DNA of 64,000 nt from Sedimentibacter sp. SX930 (GTDB lineage: Bacteria > Bacillota > Bacilli > Lactobacillales > Aerococcaceae). Every line of letters starts with the position of its first letter. Position 1 is the first letter of the stretch. Below are positions 37,521 through 48,362 of this stretch, piece after piece. The DNA lies in assembly GCA_002155105.1 (NCBI GenBank), contig MUZD01000002.1, positions 496,001-560,000 of the forward strand, written 5' to 3'. The translations under genes and the position numbers were made by a program. The notes beneath the pieces were generated by a model. It was not told where the DNA came from. It searched no databases and worked only from the letters and a program-made list of their open reading frames with translations.

Positions 37521-38266
37521 AGAGATTCCCCCTCTCTATCCGTAAAATCAGCCAAAAGGACTGTGATATTATCCAGGCCGCCAGCTACATTCGCTTTATC
37601 GACCAAAGAAAGGACTTTTTCTTCCAGAGGAAGCCATTCCTTCAGCATCTGGGCGATCTCTTCATCATCCATCATGTTGGTCAAACCATCGGAGCAAAGC
37701 AACAACAGATCGCCCTGCACAAGCGGCATAGCCAAGATATCGATATCCAGTTTCCGGGAAACGCCCAAGGAGCGCGTCAAAATGTTCTTTCTTGGATGAT
37801 GTTGCGCTTCCTCCGGGGTTATTTCCCCTGATTTGATGAATTCATTCACCAAGGAATGATCCTCCGTGATTTGACGGAGTTTATAATTTCTGTAGACATA
37901 AGCCCGACTGTCGCCGATATTGGCAATAATGACTTCCTTGCCAACGACGGCAGCAGCCACCAAAGTCGTACCCATTCCATCCAAGTCGCTGTAATCCAAT
38001 GATTTTTGAAAAACCAGATCATTGACGCGCTGGATGTTGGCGATCAGCCAGCGGGACAATTCTTCGCTGCTCGTGAAACGGGATCCTTTCCAGGCTGCCC
38101 CCAGATGGGATACCCCCATCTCACTGGCGACGTCGCCAGCCTTATGGCCACCCATGCCATCGCATACGATCATGAGCGGCTGCTGGGCTTCATTGACGAA
38201 ATAACTCACATAATCTTGATTGATTGCTCTATTTTTGCCTCTATCACTTTTGAAGGCTATCTGCAT
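37499..38266 (-). CDS. prpC: PP2C-type protein phosphatase PrpC/Stp
   Basis: 255-residue Mg2+/Mn2+-dependent phosphatase that reverses PrkC phosphorylation. Metal-site motifs are NQDYVSYF, VCDGMGGHKAGDVAS, IGDSRAYVY, LCSDGLTNMM and GGLDNITVLLADF. GAGGGG precedes the ATG. It is placed just before prkC and after rsmB; rlmN, found between them in B. subtilis, is missing. Confidence 0.97.
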   Translation of the reverse strand: MQIAFKSDRGKNRAINQDYVSYFVNEAQQPLMIVCDGMGGHKAGDVASEMGVSHLGAAWKGSRFTSSEELSRWLIANIQRVNDLVFQKSLDYSDLDGMGTTLVAAAVVGKEVIIANIGDSRAYVYRNYKLRQITEDHSLVNEFIKSGEITPEEAQHHPRKNILTRSLGVSRKLDIDILAMPLVQGDLLLLCSDGLTNMMDDEEIAQMLKEWLPLEEKVLSLVDKANVAGGLDNITVLLADFTDREGESLWRQERN

Positions 38267-38293
38267 TCTTTCCCCTCAATTCTTTCTTATCAT

Positions 38294-39658
38294 TTACCTC
38301 TTTACCATACAACTGATGAAGAAACCATCAGTTCCGTAATCATGCGGATAAATCTGCACAAACCCTTCAGGAGTGAAAGATTTTTTATCCAAATAATCGG
38401 AGCGTACCGGAACGATCGCAAATTCGGCATGATTTTCAATGAATGTCTGGACAGTCATTTGATTCTCTTCTTCAGTAAGTGTACATGTACTGTACACCAA
38501 ACGTCCACCTTTTTTTAACAATGAACTGACGGAGTCGAGGATCCGAAGTTGTTCTTGATGCAGGTCCAGAAAGTCCTGCGCATTTTTCACATATTTGATA
38601 TCCGGCTTTCTGCGCATCAACCCCAACCCCGAACAGGGTGCATCGACGAAGATGACATCAAAGGATTCCGGTGCAAATGCTTTGCCTGCTTCTTTCGCAT
38701 CCAGCACGCGGGTTTCGATGCGATCGGATACGTGCAGACGCTCGGCATTTTGATTGATCAAGCCTATCTTGTGCTCATACATATCCAAGGCGATGACTTT
38801 GCCGTTTTCCGAAGCCGAGAGATAACTGGCCATGTGCGTCGTCTTCCCGCCCGGTGCGGCACAGCTGTCCAATACGAGAAAGTCCTTTTCCAGTTCTCCG
38901 ACCGGTGCGACCAATTGACTCGATTCGTCCTGAATCGTAAGGATGCCCTCTTTGAATAGCGGGGAGTCAACGATTTTCCCGCCGCGGATCCGGATGCCGG
39001 AAGGCGAAACTGGACTTGGGACCACATCGTAACCCTCTGCTTGCAACTGTTCGAGCGCCGCTTCCCGGGACATTGCCTGTGACTGCAGTCTGACCGATAC
39101 AAAGGGATCTTCCAATAAGGAAAAAGCCATTTTTTCGGTCTCCTCAATTCCAATTTTTCCAATGAAATAGGCGACGAGCCACTTCGGCATGCTGGCCCCC
39201 ACGCTGATGCGTTTCTTGGCGTTGCTGATGGTTTTCCAGTCGCGCAGCCCATTGCGTTGCACATTACGCAGCACACCGTTCACATAACTGGCGACGCCCG
39301 CATGGCCCTTAGCTTTCGCTATCTCAACCGCATCGAAAAGGACGGCATGATCCGGAACCTTCGTCAAATAGACCATCTGATATGCGGAGACACGCAATAA
39401 GTTAGTCACCCAAGAAAGTTGTTTTTTGGGATCTTTGATGTATCCCGAGAGGCCATAATCCAAAGTCATTTTCCGCTGGATGACGCCATAGACAATCTCC
39501 GTCAACAGGCCGGCATCCTTAGGGGATAACTTTTCGGATTGGATGACTTTGTTCAGCAACAGATTGGAATACGCGCCTTCCTTCTCTACGCTCTCCAATA
39601 TATCGACAGCCAGATAACGGACCGTATGCTTGATTTTGTTTTTAAGTTTATTGTCCAT
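38294..39658 (-). CDS. rsmB: 16S rRNA (cytosine-967-C5)-methyltransferase RsmB
   Basis: 454 residues. An N-terminal NusB-like RNA-binding domain (AVDILESVEKEGAYSNLLLNK region) precedes the SAM-dependent methyltransferase domain with DSCAAPGGKTTHMA, the DAPCSGLG motif with a catalytic Cys, and STCTLTEEEN with the second Cys. AAGG lies 10 bases before the ATG at 39658; a TTG three codons earlier is possible. It overlaps the fmt stop codon. Confidence 0.96.
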   Translation of the reverse strand: MDNKLKNKIKHTVRYLAVDILESVEKEGAYSNLLLNKVIQSEKLSPKDAGLLTEIVYGVIQRKMTLDYGLSGYIKDPKKQLSWVTNLLRVSAYQMVYLTKVPDHAVLFDAVEIAKAKGHAGVASYVNGVLRNVQRNGLRDWKTISNAKKRISVGASMPKWLVAYFIGKIGIEETEKMAFSLLEDPFVSVRLQSQAMSREAALEQLQAEGYDVVPSPVSPSGIRIRGGKIVDSPLFKEGILTIQDESSQLVAPVGELEKDFLVLDSCAAPGGKTTHMASYLSASENGKVIALDMYEHKIGLINQNAERLHVSDRIETRVLDAKEAGKAFAPESFDVIFVDAPCSGLGLMRRKPDIKYVKNAQDFLDLHQEQLRILDSVSSLLKKGGRLVYSTCTLTEEENQMTVQTFIENHAEFAIVPVRSDYLDKKSFTPEGFVQIYPHDYGTDGFFISCMVKR

Positions 39659-40601
39659 CTGTATCAAACCTTGTACCTTCTTGGATTTCGCAGGCGCTGC
39701 CCCGCAAGTAATCCGCTGCTGACATGCGTTTTTTCCCTGCAGGTTGGAGTTCCGTCATTTTGAAGACGGTGCCCGCTCCGCAGGCTACATAAAGGGCTTC
39801 CTTGTCTGTTGCAAAAACAGTTCCGGGTTCATCGGTCGTACTCGTTTCGACAGCCTGTCCCGCCCATACTTTGATCCGTTGCCCGCCCAAAAGCGTATGC
39901 GCCACTGGCCATGGACGCATGCCTCGGACTTGGCAGGCCACTTGTGCGGCCGTTTTGGACCAATCGATGCGTTCCTCTTCGCGCTTGATGTTTGGCGAAA
40001 AGGTGGCTGCGGATTCATCCTGTTCTTGCGGCACGAGTTTGTCTTGGAAAAAATCAGGCAATGTTTCGATCAAAAGATTTTTCCCCAGGTCGCTCAACTT
40101 CAGAAACATCGTCCCGACATCATCTGCCTCTGTGATGGGTATGGCTTTTTGCGCCAACACAGCCCCGGCATCCATTTTTTTCTCCATGTACATGATGGAG
40201 ACTCCTGTTTCTTTTTCCCCATTGATGATGGCGTAATGGACAGGAGCGCCTCCGCGATATTTCGGCAACAAAGAAGCATGCACATTGATGGAGCGGAAAC
40301 GTGGAGTGTTCAGCAGCTTAACCGGCAGAAATTGCCCATAGGCCGCTGTCACGATCAGGTCCGGCTTCAAGGCAATCAGTTCATCCATTTCCGGCGAACC
40401 GGAAATTTTTTCCGGCTGATAGACCGGCAGACCATGTCTCAGTGCGGCTTCCTTCACCGGAGAAGGCGTCAATATTTTCTTTCTGCCTACCGGACGGTCC
40501 GGTTGCGTGACAACTGCGATCACATCATACCCATGCTGCAATAAAGCCTCTAAAATGGGCACTGAAAATTCCGGGGTGCCCATAAAAATGATTTTTTTCA
40601 T
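39648..40601 (-). CDS. fmt: Methionyl-tRNA formyltransferase
   Basis: 317 residues. It formylates initiator Met-tRNA. The formyl-transfer domain shows FMGTPEFSVPIL, the SLLPKYRGGAPVHYAI catalytic strip (Asn-His-Asp site around NVHASLLP), and a C-terminal OB fold after residue 205. AGGAGG precedes the ATG. def, its usual partner, does not appear in the window, and coaBC is also absent next to priA. Confidence 0.97.
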   Translation of the reverse strand: MKKIIFMGTPEFSVPILEALLQHGYDVIAVVTQPDRPVGRKKILTPSPVKEAALRHGLPVYQPEKISGSPEMDELIALKPDLIVTAAYGQFLPVKLLNTPRFRSINVHASLLPKYRGGAPVHYAIINGEKETGVSIMYMEKKMDAGAVLAQKAIPITEADDVGTMFLKLSDLGKNLLIETLPDFFQDKLVPQEQDESAATFSPNIKREEERIDWSKTAAQVACQVRGMRPWPVAHTLLGGQRIKVWAGQAVETSTTDEPGTVFATDKEALYVACGAGTVFKMTELQPAGKKRMSAADYLRGSACEIQEGTRFDTDGQ

Positions 40602-40612
40602 TTGTATACCTC

Positions 40613-43018
40613 CTAGAAGAAATTGACCGGCTCTGAATCGATTGAAATATAGAGCCCGCGTGCATTTTCTTTTTGTGACTCATCCAAAATCTGTTTCAAT
40701 GCCGGATGTAGTTTGGTTTCCTGTTTGTATTTCACTAATATCTGAAAATAATAGCGGTTGTTCACTCTCGCGATGGATCCCTTTGATGGCCCGAGCATGA
40801 TCGTGTCAGGTTCAAGCTTTTTTTGAAGGATCTCATGGATTTCATAAATTTTCTTCTGCGCTTTCTTTTCATCCGGGTTGCTCACGGTGATCAACGCGGT
40901 ATAAAAATAAGGCGGATAACCCGCTTTATGCCGGAGCGACATCTCGGTACGGTAAAAGCCTTCGTAATTGTGCTGTTGGGCAAAAAGGATGGCATAATGA
41001 TCCGGATTATAGGATTGCACCACCACCTCCCCGGACAACTCAGCGCGACCTGCACGGCCGCTGACTTGGGTCAGCAGCTGGAACGTCCTCTCCGAAGACC
41101 GGAAATCCGGCAGCCCCAATGAAGTATCCGCATTGATGACACCGACCAACGTGATGTTCGGAAAGTCCAATCCTTTTGCGATCATCTGCGTGCCCAGCAA
41201 GATGTCTGCCTCTCCTCTTCCGAATGCCGACAGGATAGCCTCATGGCCGCCTTTCTTGCGGGTGGTATCCACATCCATGCGCAAAATGCGCGCCTCCGGG
41301 AAGAGTGCCTGCAGTTCTTCCTCTATTTTTTGGGTTCCCGTACCGTAGTAACGGAAATTGTGGCCCTTGCATTTCGGACAGGTGTTGGGGATTGCTTCCT
41401 CATGGCCGCAGTAATGGCACTTCATCGTTTTGCTGTCCATATGCAAAGTCAGACTGATGTCACAGTTCGGGCACTCGAGGACGAAACCGCAATCCCGGCA
41501 CATGATGAAAGAGGAATAGCCTCTTTTGTTCAGCATCAGCACAATCTGCTGTTTCTTATGCAGACGATCCGTGATCTTTTCCTGAAGCATCACAGAAAAG
41601 CTGCTGCGGTTGTTCGCTTTGAACTCCTCACGCATATCGACAATTTCGACTTGGGGCAGCGCGCGTTGATTGAAGCGTCCCTTCAATTCTACCAATGTGT
41701 AAACCTTTTTTTGCGCCCTGGCCCGCGACTCCAGCGAAGGCGTCGCGCTTCCCAGAACTACCGGACAATGGTTATGCTGCCCGCGCCAGATCGCTACATT
41801 CCGGGCATGATACTTCGGATTTTCGTCCTGTTTATACGTGCTCTCGTGTTCTTCATCCATAATGATGATCCCGAGATTCTCAACCGGAGCAAAAATGGAA
41901 GAACGGGCCCCAACTACGACATCAGCATCGCCGCGGTGGATTTTGCGCCACTCGTCGTATTTCTCACCCGATGACAACGCACTGTGCATCACTGCCACGC
42001 GGTTACCGAAGCGGCTCTTGAAGTGGTTGACCATCTGCGGGGTCAAAGCGATTTCGGGTACGAGCATCAAGGCAGTCTTGCCTTGATTGATCACTTCAGC
42101 GATCAATTGAAGGTATACTTCGGTCTTGCCGCTTCCCGTTACACCTTGCAACAGAAAAACCGCATGGCGTTCTTCCTTGATGCTGGCACCCATCGTCCGG
42201 AAAGCTGCCGTTTGTTCGTCCGAAAGGGGCAGCGCTTCGGTTTTTTTGAACAGCCTATCCTTAAAGGGATCCCGGAGGATTTCCCGGTCCGCCGCTTTTA
42301 GCCAGCCCTTCTCTACGCCGGTCCTGATTGTGCTTGAACCGATATCGAATTGATCCTTGTATTCTTTGGACGTCAGCGGGGTTCCGTTCATGGACATGAT
42401 TGCCGCCAACAAGGCTTGCTGTTGTTTGGCCGACTTTTTCAGGCTGCGGTATGCGTCTTCCAAACTGTCCATTTCCAGATCGGAATAATAGACCTGCACC
42501 GTTTTTGCCTTTGCCTGATTTTTCAGGATGTAATTGACTTCAATCTTCCCGGCTCGTTTCAATTCGATCAGTTGCGGCAAAATGCCGCGGTCGACGGCAT
42601 CTTCCCAACTCATTTTGCTTTTCCCTTGAAAAAGTCCGTAGAAAGACTCCTCATCCAATTCATCGACAATCTCAATTTCTTTTTCGTACTTTGCCTTCAT
42701 CAAAGGCGGCAACATCGTCTGATAACAATGGATCCGATAGGCATAAACAGTTTCCGCCATTTCCTCGCCCAACAGAAGCAGTTCTTCGGTCAAAGCTGGC
42801 TCGATATCCAAAGGTTGGATGATTTCTTTCAGTTCCCCTTCAAAATCGGTATGATCAGAAATTTCCGTTATGAACCCTTGGATGATGCGTTTGTTGAAAG
42901 GCACCTCAACCCGCATGCCCTTGCCTAATTTATGCTCCATAGCAGGAGGGATCGCATAGTCAAAGGGACGATTGGTCTGCATTGCAGGTATATCGACAAT
43001 CACTTTTGCAATTTGCAA
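40613..43018 (-). CDS. priA: Primosomal helicase PriA
   Basis: 801-residue 3'-5' helicase that restarts stalled replication forks. The N-terminal DNA-binding domain is followed by the helicase core with GVTGSGKTEVY, DEEHESTYKQ and GSATPSLESRA. Two zinc sites follow (CRDCGFVLECPNC, CHYCGHEEAIPNTCPKC), then GTQMIAKGLDFPN and VSGRAGRAE. The start is TTG at 43018 with GGAGG 7 bases upstream. A TATAAT upstream at 43050-43055 may be its -10. Confidence 0.97.
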   Translation of the reverse strand: MQIAKVIVDIPAMQTNRPFDYAIPPAMEHKLGKGMRVEVPFNKRIIQGFITEISDHTDFEGELKEIIQPLDIEPALTEELLLLGEEMAETVYAYRIHCYQTMLPPLMKAKYEKEIEIVDELDEESFYGLFQGKSKMSWEDAVDRGILPQLIELKRAGKIEVNYILKNQAKAKTVQVYYSDLEMDSLEDAYRSLKKSAKQQQALLAAIMSMNGTPLTSKEYKDQFDIGSSTIRTGVEKGWLKAADREILRDPFKDRLFKKTEALPLSDEQTAAFRTMGASIKEERHAVFLLQGVTGSGKTEVYLQLIAEVINQGKTALMLVPEIALTPQMVNHFKSRFGNRVAVMHSALSSGEKYDEWRKIHRGDADVVVGARSSIFAPVENLGIIIMDEEHESTYKQDENPKYHARNVAIWRGQHNHCPVVLGSATPSLESRARAQKKVYTLVELKGRFNQRALPQVEIVDMREEFKANNRSSFSVMLQEKITDRLHKKQQIVLMLNKRGYSSFIMCRDCGFVLECPNCDISLTLHMDSKTMKCHYCGHEEAIPNTCPKCKGHNFRYYGTGTQKIEEELQALFPEARILRMDVDTTRKKGGHEAILSAFGRGEADILLGTQMIAKGLDFPNITLVGVINADTSLGLPDFRSSERTFQLLTQVSGRAGRAELSGEVVVQSYNPDHYAILFAQQHNYEGFYRTEMSLRHKAGYPPYFYTALITVSNPDEKKAQKKIYEIHEILQKKLEPDTIMLGPSKGSIARVNNRYYFQILVKYKQETKLHPALKQILDESQKENARGLYISIDSEPVNFF

Positions 43019-43109
43019 ATAAAGCCCTCCCCCTTCTTTTTCTAACCATTATATTACTAAATTATGCCGATAAAGTCTTCCCTGAGATTTTCGGCATCAA
43101 AAAAATAAA

Positions 43110-43140
43110 ACTACTGATTTTGAAGTTCAAAAACAGTAGT
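43110..43140 (-). terminator. Terminator after rpoZ
   Basis: 7-bp stem ACTACTG/CAGTAGT, extended by A-T pairs inside the loop, followed on the minus strand by TTTATTTTTTT. Confidence 0.8.
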
Positions 43141-43160
43141 CTTTTTTCATTCCTATTCTG

Positions 43161-43376
43161 TTATCTTTCAGGGATGATGGATTTCGGATCGATTTCCAAT
43201 TCGCCGGCAACTACTTCTTCCAGCGCACGTCCAACATTCTTGAATGACTGGTAAGTGTCCAATAAAGGCTCTGAGCGATCGTGCAATTGGTGCGCTCTTT
43301 TGCTTGAAAGAATGACCATTGAATATTTTGAATCCACTTGCTCCAACAATTTATCGATCGAAGGATATAACATCAT
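43161..43376 (-). CDS. rpoZ: RNA polymerase omega subunit
   Basis: 71 residues, the usual size of Firmicute omega. YPSIDKLLEQVDSKYSMVIL and SKRAHQL are the conserved N-terminal features. Omega stabilises the beta' subunit. It starts six bases after the gmk stop; two consecutive ATG codons leave the start uncertain by one residue. Confidence 0.95.
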   Translation of the reverse strand: MMLYPSIDKLLEQVDSKYSMVILSSKRAHQLHDRSEPLLDTYQSFKNVGRALEEVVAGELEIDPKSIIPER

Positions 43377-43382
43377 AATAAT

Positions 43383-43994
43383 TTACTCCCTTTCATCCGC
43401 ACAGATGGTATCCAGAATCCGTGAAACTTTCAAGTGTTCGCTTTGGATGATGCCAAGCACTTTCTGTACCGCATTCTCTACTGTGTCGTTTTCTACCGCA
43501 TAATCATAATAACGCATCAAACTAAGCTCTTCAATAGCCTTTTCCATTCTTTGCTTGATGATCGGGGATTCGTCCGTACCGCGATTTACGATACGTGATT
43601 CCAGTTCAGTCATATCAGGAGGCGTCAAGAAGATGAATATCCCTTCAGGCATCCGTTCCTTCACTTGCATGGCACCTTGAACTTCGATCTCCAGAAAAAT
43701 ATCTTTTCCCGTATCCAACGTTCTTCTTACATAGTCGATTGGCGTACCATAGTAATTGCCAACATACTCGGTATATTCCAACAGTTCATTATCGGCGATC
43801 ATTCTCTCGAATTCTACTCTTTCCTTGAAGAAATAATCTTTGCCATCCACTTCCCCTTCGCGCGCTTTGCGGGTCGTAGCGGAAATTGAATATATGAACT
43901 CCCGTTCACCACGAGAAAAAATTGCTTGTCTCACAGTCCCTTTGCCTACTCCCGAAGGTCCGGATAAGACAATCAACAATCCTTTTTCTGTCAT
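43383..43994 (-). CDS. gmk: Guanylate kinase
   Basis: 203 residues. It phosphorylates GMP to GDP. P-loop [12 protein letters not shown] near the N-terminus, the GMP-binding region [19 protein letters not shown], and the lid region are complete. It is followed by rpoZ in the common gmk-rpoZ pair. Its 5' neighbours in B. subtilis (remA, yloC) are replaced here by the ntp operon. Confidence 0.98.
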   Translation of the reverse strand: MTEKGLLIVLSGPSGVGKGTVRQAIFSRGEREFIYSISATTRKAREGEVDGKDYFFKERVEFERMIADNELLEYTEYVGNYYGTPIDYVRRTLDTGKDIFLEIEVQGAMQVKERMPEGIFIFLTPPDMTELESRIVNRGTDESPIIKQRMEKAIEELSLMRYYDYAVENDTVENAVQKVLGIIQSEHLKVSRILDTICADERE

Positions 43995-44198
43995 TTAATG
44001 CCCACCATCCAATTATATTTTTACAGCATCGTACAGCCTAATGCGGCGTTCTGTTTATTATTTCATAGTTTAACACAATTTCGTCAAGGTTAAAACCTTT
44101 ACTGGGGTCTTCCGCCAACATTTTATCATTTCCCGTTTTCAGCAACTGCACTGCTGAATCGGATACAGTTACCGCTCTGGATGGTCGGAAAGACAAAA

Positions 44199-44232
44199 AA
44201 GAACAAGACAAGGATATCCCTGTCTTGTTCTT
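44199..44232 (-). terminator. Terminator of the ntp operon
   Basis: Perfect 12-bp stem AAGAACAAGACA/TGTCTTGTTCTT with a 10-base loop and a T run on the minus strand, right after the ntpD stop. The rest of the 245-base gap before gmk holds only weak promoter-like sequence (TTGACG near 44090). Confidence 0.92.
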
Positions 44233-44238
44233 GGGGCA

Positions 44239-44874
44239 TCATGAAGCGCCCATGTCTTTGACTTTCATCATTCGGACGATGCTGGAGCGCTCGTTCTCCT
44301 CGAGTTTCATTTGGATGTAACGGATCGTCTCCTGCAACTGCGGAATCATTTTGTATTCCAATGCATTTACGCGCCTTCTTGTCTTTTCGATCTCATCGGC
44401 AAGAAGTTGGCATGTTTTTTCGATTTCCGATAATTTAAGCAATTTCGGAAGGATATCTTCGATCTTTTTGATTGCATCATCCAGTTCACCGTTTGAGTTT
44501 ACGTAGCCGTACTGTAAATCTGTGGATTTATCGTCTTTGTCGGCTATCGAAAAGTTCATTTGGGGAACGACGACACTCATGATATTTTTTTCTTGGATGT
44601 CCAATTCAACCGCCGTAGCCGGTGCAGCGAACAATTCTTCAATGAAAGCCTCATTCAGAAGCGACTTCGCTACCACGAAAGAACGCATGGAGGCGGTCAG
44701 TTCTGTTTCGACTTCATCCCTCAGGATGTTGTTTTCGCGGATGAGCAAGATGAATTGACGCATCAGTTCATCTTGCTTATCCTTCAGCAGTTTATGCCCG
44801 CGGGTGGATAGCACCAGACGCGATTTCAAGTTGGACAGTTCCATCCGGGTTGGCTTTACATTCAATCTAGCCAT
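44239..44874 (-). CDS. ntpD: V-type ATPase subunit D (central stalk)
   Basis: 211 residues. The long N- and C-terminal helices that form the rotor shaft are evident: [20 protein letters not shown] at the start, and [20 protein letters not shown] near the end, both diagnostic for subunit D. It turns inside the A3B3 head and connects to subunits F and C. It lies 6 bases after ntpB and is the last gene of the operon. Confidence 0.96.
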   Translation of the reverse strand: MARLNVKPTRMELSNLKSRLVLSTRGHKLLKDKQDELMRQFILLIRENNILRDEVETELTASMRSFVVAKSLLNEAFIEELFAAPATAVELDIQEKNIMSVVVPQMNFSIADKDDKSTDLQYGYVNSNGELDDAIKKIEDILPKLLKLSEIEKTCQLLADEIEKTRRRVNALEYKMIPQLQETIRYIQMKLEENERSSIVRMMKVKDMGAS

Positions 44875-44880
44875 GGACGA

Positions 44881-46257
44881 TCACTCTCCCTTCGGCATAA
44901 ACTCATCGATCATATCGCTCTTGATTCTCTTAAGTTCCGTTACCGGCAGGATGGACAACAGTTCCCAACCCAAAGCCAAAGTCTCTTCGATCGTTCGGTT
45001 CGTATAGAATCCTTGATTGATGTACTCTTCTTCGAAACGTTTCGTGAACTGCACATACAGTTTGTCTGTCTTGGACAAGGCTGACTCCCCTAGGATGACA
45101 GCCAATTCTTTTGCCTGTTTTCCTTTTGCGTAAGCCGCAAACAACTGGTTCATGGTTGGAGCATGGTCTTTTCTTGTCTTGCCCTCACCGGTACCTTTGT
45201 CTTTCAGACGGGAAAGCGAAGGCAACACATTGATCGGCGGCTTGATGCCTGAGTTGTTCAACTCACGCGAAAGGATAATCTGGCCTTCCGTGATGTAACC
45301 GGTCAAATCCGGGATCGGATGCGTAATGTCATCCTCCGGCATAGAAAGGATCGGGATTTGAGTCACTGAGCCTTTTTTGCCGATGATACGGCCTGCACGC
45401 TCATACAAGGTGGAAAGGTTCGTGTACAGGTACCCTGGATAACCACGGCGACCCGGCACTTCACGACGGGCTGCCGAAATTTCACGCAAAGCCTCACAAT
45501 AGTTGGTCATGTCAGTCATGATTACCAGGACGTGCATGTCTTTTTCGTAGGCCAGATATTCCGCGACCGTCAAAGCCATTTTTGGTGTGGCAATACGTTC
45601 GATGGCTGGGTCGTTCGCCAAGTTGATGAACATGACTGAGCGATCGATCGCCCCTGTCTTGCGGAAATCTTCCATGAAATATTCTTTTTCTTCAAAAGTG
45701 ATCCCCATGGCTGCAAATACAACCGCAAATTTTTCATCGCTGTTCAAAACCGTTGCTTGACGGGCAATCTGTGCAGCCAATTCTTTATGCGGCAAACCTG
45801 AACCGGAGAAAACAGGAAGTTTTTGCCCTCTTACAAGTGTGTTCAGGTGGTCGATGGCGGAAATTCCCGTTTGTATGAACTCATCCGGATAGTCACGCGC
45901 TACAGGGTTGATTGCCTGTCCGTTCACATCCAAGTTCATTTCCGGGATGATTTCCGGGCCGCCGTCAATCGGATTGCCCATCCCATCGAACACACGGCCT
46001 ACCATATCCTCAGAAACAGCTATGGAAAGAGGTTTTCCTCGGAAGCGGACTTTGGTGTCTTTGATGTTGATCCCGCTTGGGCCTTCAAAGATCTGCACCA
46101 TCGCTTTATCTTTGCTGACTTCCAAAACTTGACCATGGCGGATTTCGCCGTTTTGCATTTGTATTTCAACCAATTCGTCGAATTTGACTCCCTCGATCTG
46201 CTCTACAACCATCAACGGGCCTACAACTTCGGTTACTGTTTTATATTCCTTAAGCAT
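44881..46257 (-). CDS. ntpB: V-type ATPase subunit B
   Basis: 458 residues, non-catalytic head subunit. [22 protein letters not shown] replaces a true P-loop, as normal for B. The [20 protein letters not shown] strip is strongly conserved. It alternates with A in the hexameric head. Its ATG overlaps the ntpA stop by 8 bases, so translation is coupled. Confidence 0.98.
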   Translation of the reverse strand: MLKEYKTVTEVVGPLMVVEQIEGVKFDELVEIQMQNGEIRHGQVLEVSKDKAMVQIFEGPSGINIKDTKVRFRGKPLSIAVSEDMVGRVFDGMGNPIDGGPEIIPEMNLDVNGQAINPVARDYPDEFIQTGISAIDHLNTLVRGQKLPVFSGSGLPHKELAAQIARQATVLNSDEKFAVVFAAMGITFEEKEYFMEDFRKTGAIDRSVMFINLANDPAIERIATPKMALTVAEYLAYEKDMHVLVIMTDMTNYCEALREISAARREVPGRRGYPGYLYTNLSTLYERAGRIIGKKGSVTQIPILSMPEDDITHPIPDLTGYITEGQIILSRELNNSGIKPPINVLPSLSRLKDKGTGEGKTRKDHAPTMNQLFAAYAKGKQAKELAVILGESALSKTDKLYVQFTKRFEEEYINQGFYTNRTIEETLALGWELLSILPVTELKRIKSDMIDEFMPKGE

Positions 46258-48034
46258 GGCGTGTCATCCCTCCTTCCGCAACGATTTCATGCAATCTTTT
46301 CTTCATGTCTGCCTTGATGTTTTTCATTTCTTCAAGGTCTTCTTCCCTGATGTATTTACTTCTTGCGATCCGGTCGCGCAATTCAACTGTGCCCTCAATG
46401 ATTTCGTTGAAGTAAGCGCCTAAACGCATCGCTTCACGTGCTTCTGTTTCGAAGTCCAGGATCATATCCAGCATCGCCAATTGCTTGTTGCGGGAAGTGT
46501 ACGTATCGACATCATCGAAAGCGTTCTGTTGCAGATAGTCCTCACGCAGCGATTCCGCGACCGCCATTGTCATGCGGTCTTTTTCGGACAAGGATTCGAT
46601 ACCGACCAAACGGACGATTTCTTCCAATTCCGATTCTTCCTGCAGAAGGTTCATCGCATGCTGAACCATTTCTGACCATTTTGTCTGTAAGGCATTGTTC
46701 AGATATTCCCCGACTTCGGTATTGTAAAGGGAATAGGAAGTCAGCCAGTTCATGGATGGGAAATGTCTTTTTTGTGCCAAATTGGCATCCAGCGCCCAGA
46801 AAACTTTAACGACGCGCAATGTATTTTGGGTTACCGGTTCAGAAGTGTCACCACCAGGAGGCGATACCGCTCCAATGGCTGTAATGCTCCCTTCACGATC
46901 TTCCGACCCCAAAGCCAACACTCGTCCTGCCCGTTCATAATACTCTGCTACACGGCTTCCTAGGTAGGCTGGATAGCCTTCATCACCAGGCATCTCTTCC
47001 AGACGGCCCGACATTTCGCGCAAAGCCTCTGCCCAACGGGATGTCGAGTCAGCCATGATCGCTACACTGTAACCCATGTCACGGAAATATTCCGCAATCG
47101 TGATGCCTGTATAGATGGATGCTTCACGCGCCGCAACCGGCATGTTGGAGGTGTTGGCGATAAGGATTGTACGCTCCATCAATGATTCGCCCGTATTCGG
47201 ATCGATCAATTCCGGAAATTCATTCAATACGTCAGTCATTTCATTCCCGCGTTCGCCGCAACCGACATAAATTACGATGTCCACATCACTGTATTTTGCG
47301 ATTTGGTGCTGTACGACAGTTTTCCCTGCTCCAAAAGGTCCTGGAACAGCGGCTGCTCCACCTTTTGTGATCGGGAAGAACGTATCGATGACCCGTTGGC
47401 CGGTAACCATCGGTGTGTGCGGGTTCATTTTTTGCTTGAATGGACGTCCGCGACGGACTGGCCATGTTTGCAGCATAGTCATTTCTTTCGGGCCATTTTC
47501 GGTTTCGATGACATATGCCGTGTCATCCAAAGTGTAGCTGCCATCCTGGATGGCAGTCAGCTTACCGGAGATGCCGTAAGGAACCATGATCCGGTGCTCG
47601 ATGACTTTCGTCTCCTGCACGGTACCGACAATATCACCGGCGATGACGTGATCGCCGACTTTCTTCGTGGCTTTGAATTCCCAAACGTTTTCTCTCTTCA
47701 ATGGTGGGATATCCGTCCCACGCACCAAATAGTTACTTTCGGTGATTTCACGGAACGTATGCAAAGGACGCTGGATCCCGTCAAACATCTGCGACAGGAT
47801 GCCTGGTCCCAATTCGACCGACAAAGCTTCCCCTGTTGTGATTACCGGTTCTCCAGGACCAATACCGGAAGTCTCCTCGTAAACTTGAATGGATGCGACA
47901 TCATTACGCATCTCGATGATTTCGCCGATCAATCCTAATTCGCCGACGCGACAAATATCTTGGATGTTCGCTTCTTCCATTCCTTCCGCCATAACTAAAG
48001 GTCCGGAAACTTTTATTATATTTCCATTTTTCAA
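46250..48034 (-). CDS. ntpA: V-type ATPase catalytic subunit A
   Basis: 594 residues. Walker A is [13 protein letters not shown]; the long non-homologous insert typical of A subunits lies around residues 115-185; [19 protein letters not shown] follows. It hydrolyses or makes ATP to drive cation transport. The open frame reaches 48085, but GGAGGGG 6 bases before a TTG at 48034 gives the family N-terminus ([17 protein letters not shown]). Sequence alone cannot tell whether the enzyme works mainly as pump or synthase. Confidence 0.98.
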   Translation of the reverse strand: MKNGNIIKVSGPLVMAEGMEEANIQDICRVGELGLIGEIIEMRNDVASIQVYEETSGIGPGEPVITTGEALSVELGPGILSQMFDGIQRPLHTFREITESNYLVRGTDIPPLKRENVWEFKATKKVGDHVIAGDIVGTVQETKVIEHRIMVPYGISGKLTAIQDGSYTLDDTAYVIETENGPKEMTMLQTWPVRRGRPFKQKMNPHTPMVTGQRVIDTFFPITKGGAAAVPGPFGAGKTVVQHQIAKYSDVDIVIYVGCGERGNEMTDVLNEFPELIDPNTGESLMERTILIANTSNMPVAAREASIYTGITIAEYFRDMGYSVAIMADSTSRWAEALREMSGRLEEMPGDEGYPAYLGSRVAEYYERAGRVLALGSEDREGSITAIGAVSPPGGDTSEPVTQNTLRVVKVFWALDANLAQKRHFPSMNWLTSYSLYNTEVGEYLNNALQTKWSEMVQHAMNLLQEESELEEIVRLVGIESLSEKDRMTMAVAESLREDYLQQNAFDDVDTYTSRNKQLAMLDMILDFETEAREAMRLGAYFNEIIEGTVELRDRIARSKYIREEDLEEMKNIKADMKKRLHEIVAEGGMTRHA

Positions 48035-48050
48035 AAAAGTCCCCTCCAAA

Positions 48051-48362
48051 TTATAAGATATTCTGTCCAACTGCTTTTTCCACATTCTCCTGAATGCGGC
48101 TTTTCCCGATATTCAACGTACCTTTATGGTTCGGAATCAGGATGATGGCTGGTTGAACACTGCTGTCATACCTGCTCACTGTATCAGGTATTTCTTTTGC
48201 CATTTCTTCCGTCAGATAAATGATCCCATAATTCTCAACCGCCAGGCGATCTACCGTTTCACGGGCAGTCTGGGCATTATGGCATGCAAATACTGCGAAG
48301 CCCAAAATCTTAAAAGGAAGGATGGAATCTTTATCTCCCACAACTGCAATATTATGAGCCAT
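48051..48362 (-). CDS. ntpG: V-type ATPase subunit F (NtpG)
   Basis: 103 residues. The Rossmann-like N-domain ([20 protein letters not shown]) and the [15 protein letters not shown] strip are typical. It binds subunit D at the foot of the rotor shaft. Named NtpG in the Enterococcus hirae nomenclature. Its ATG overlaps the end of ntpC. Confidence 0.94.
   Translation of the reverse strand: MAHNIAVVGDKDSILPFKILGFAVFACHNAQTARETVDRLAVENYGIIYLTEEMAKEIPDTVSRYDSSVQPAIILIPNHKGTLNIGKSRIQENVEKAVGQNIL

Noticed and set aside
43995-44198. Promoter for gmk-rpoZ.
   Set aside because: TTGACG near 44090 is a fair -35, but no -10 at 16-18 bases is convincing (TGAAAT or GAAATA). Not listed as a feature.
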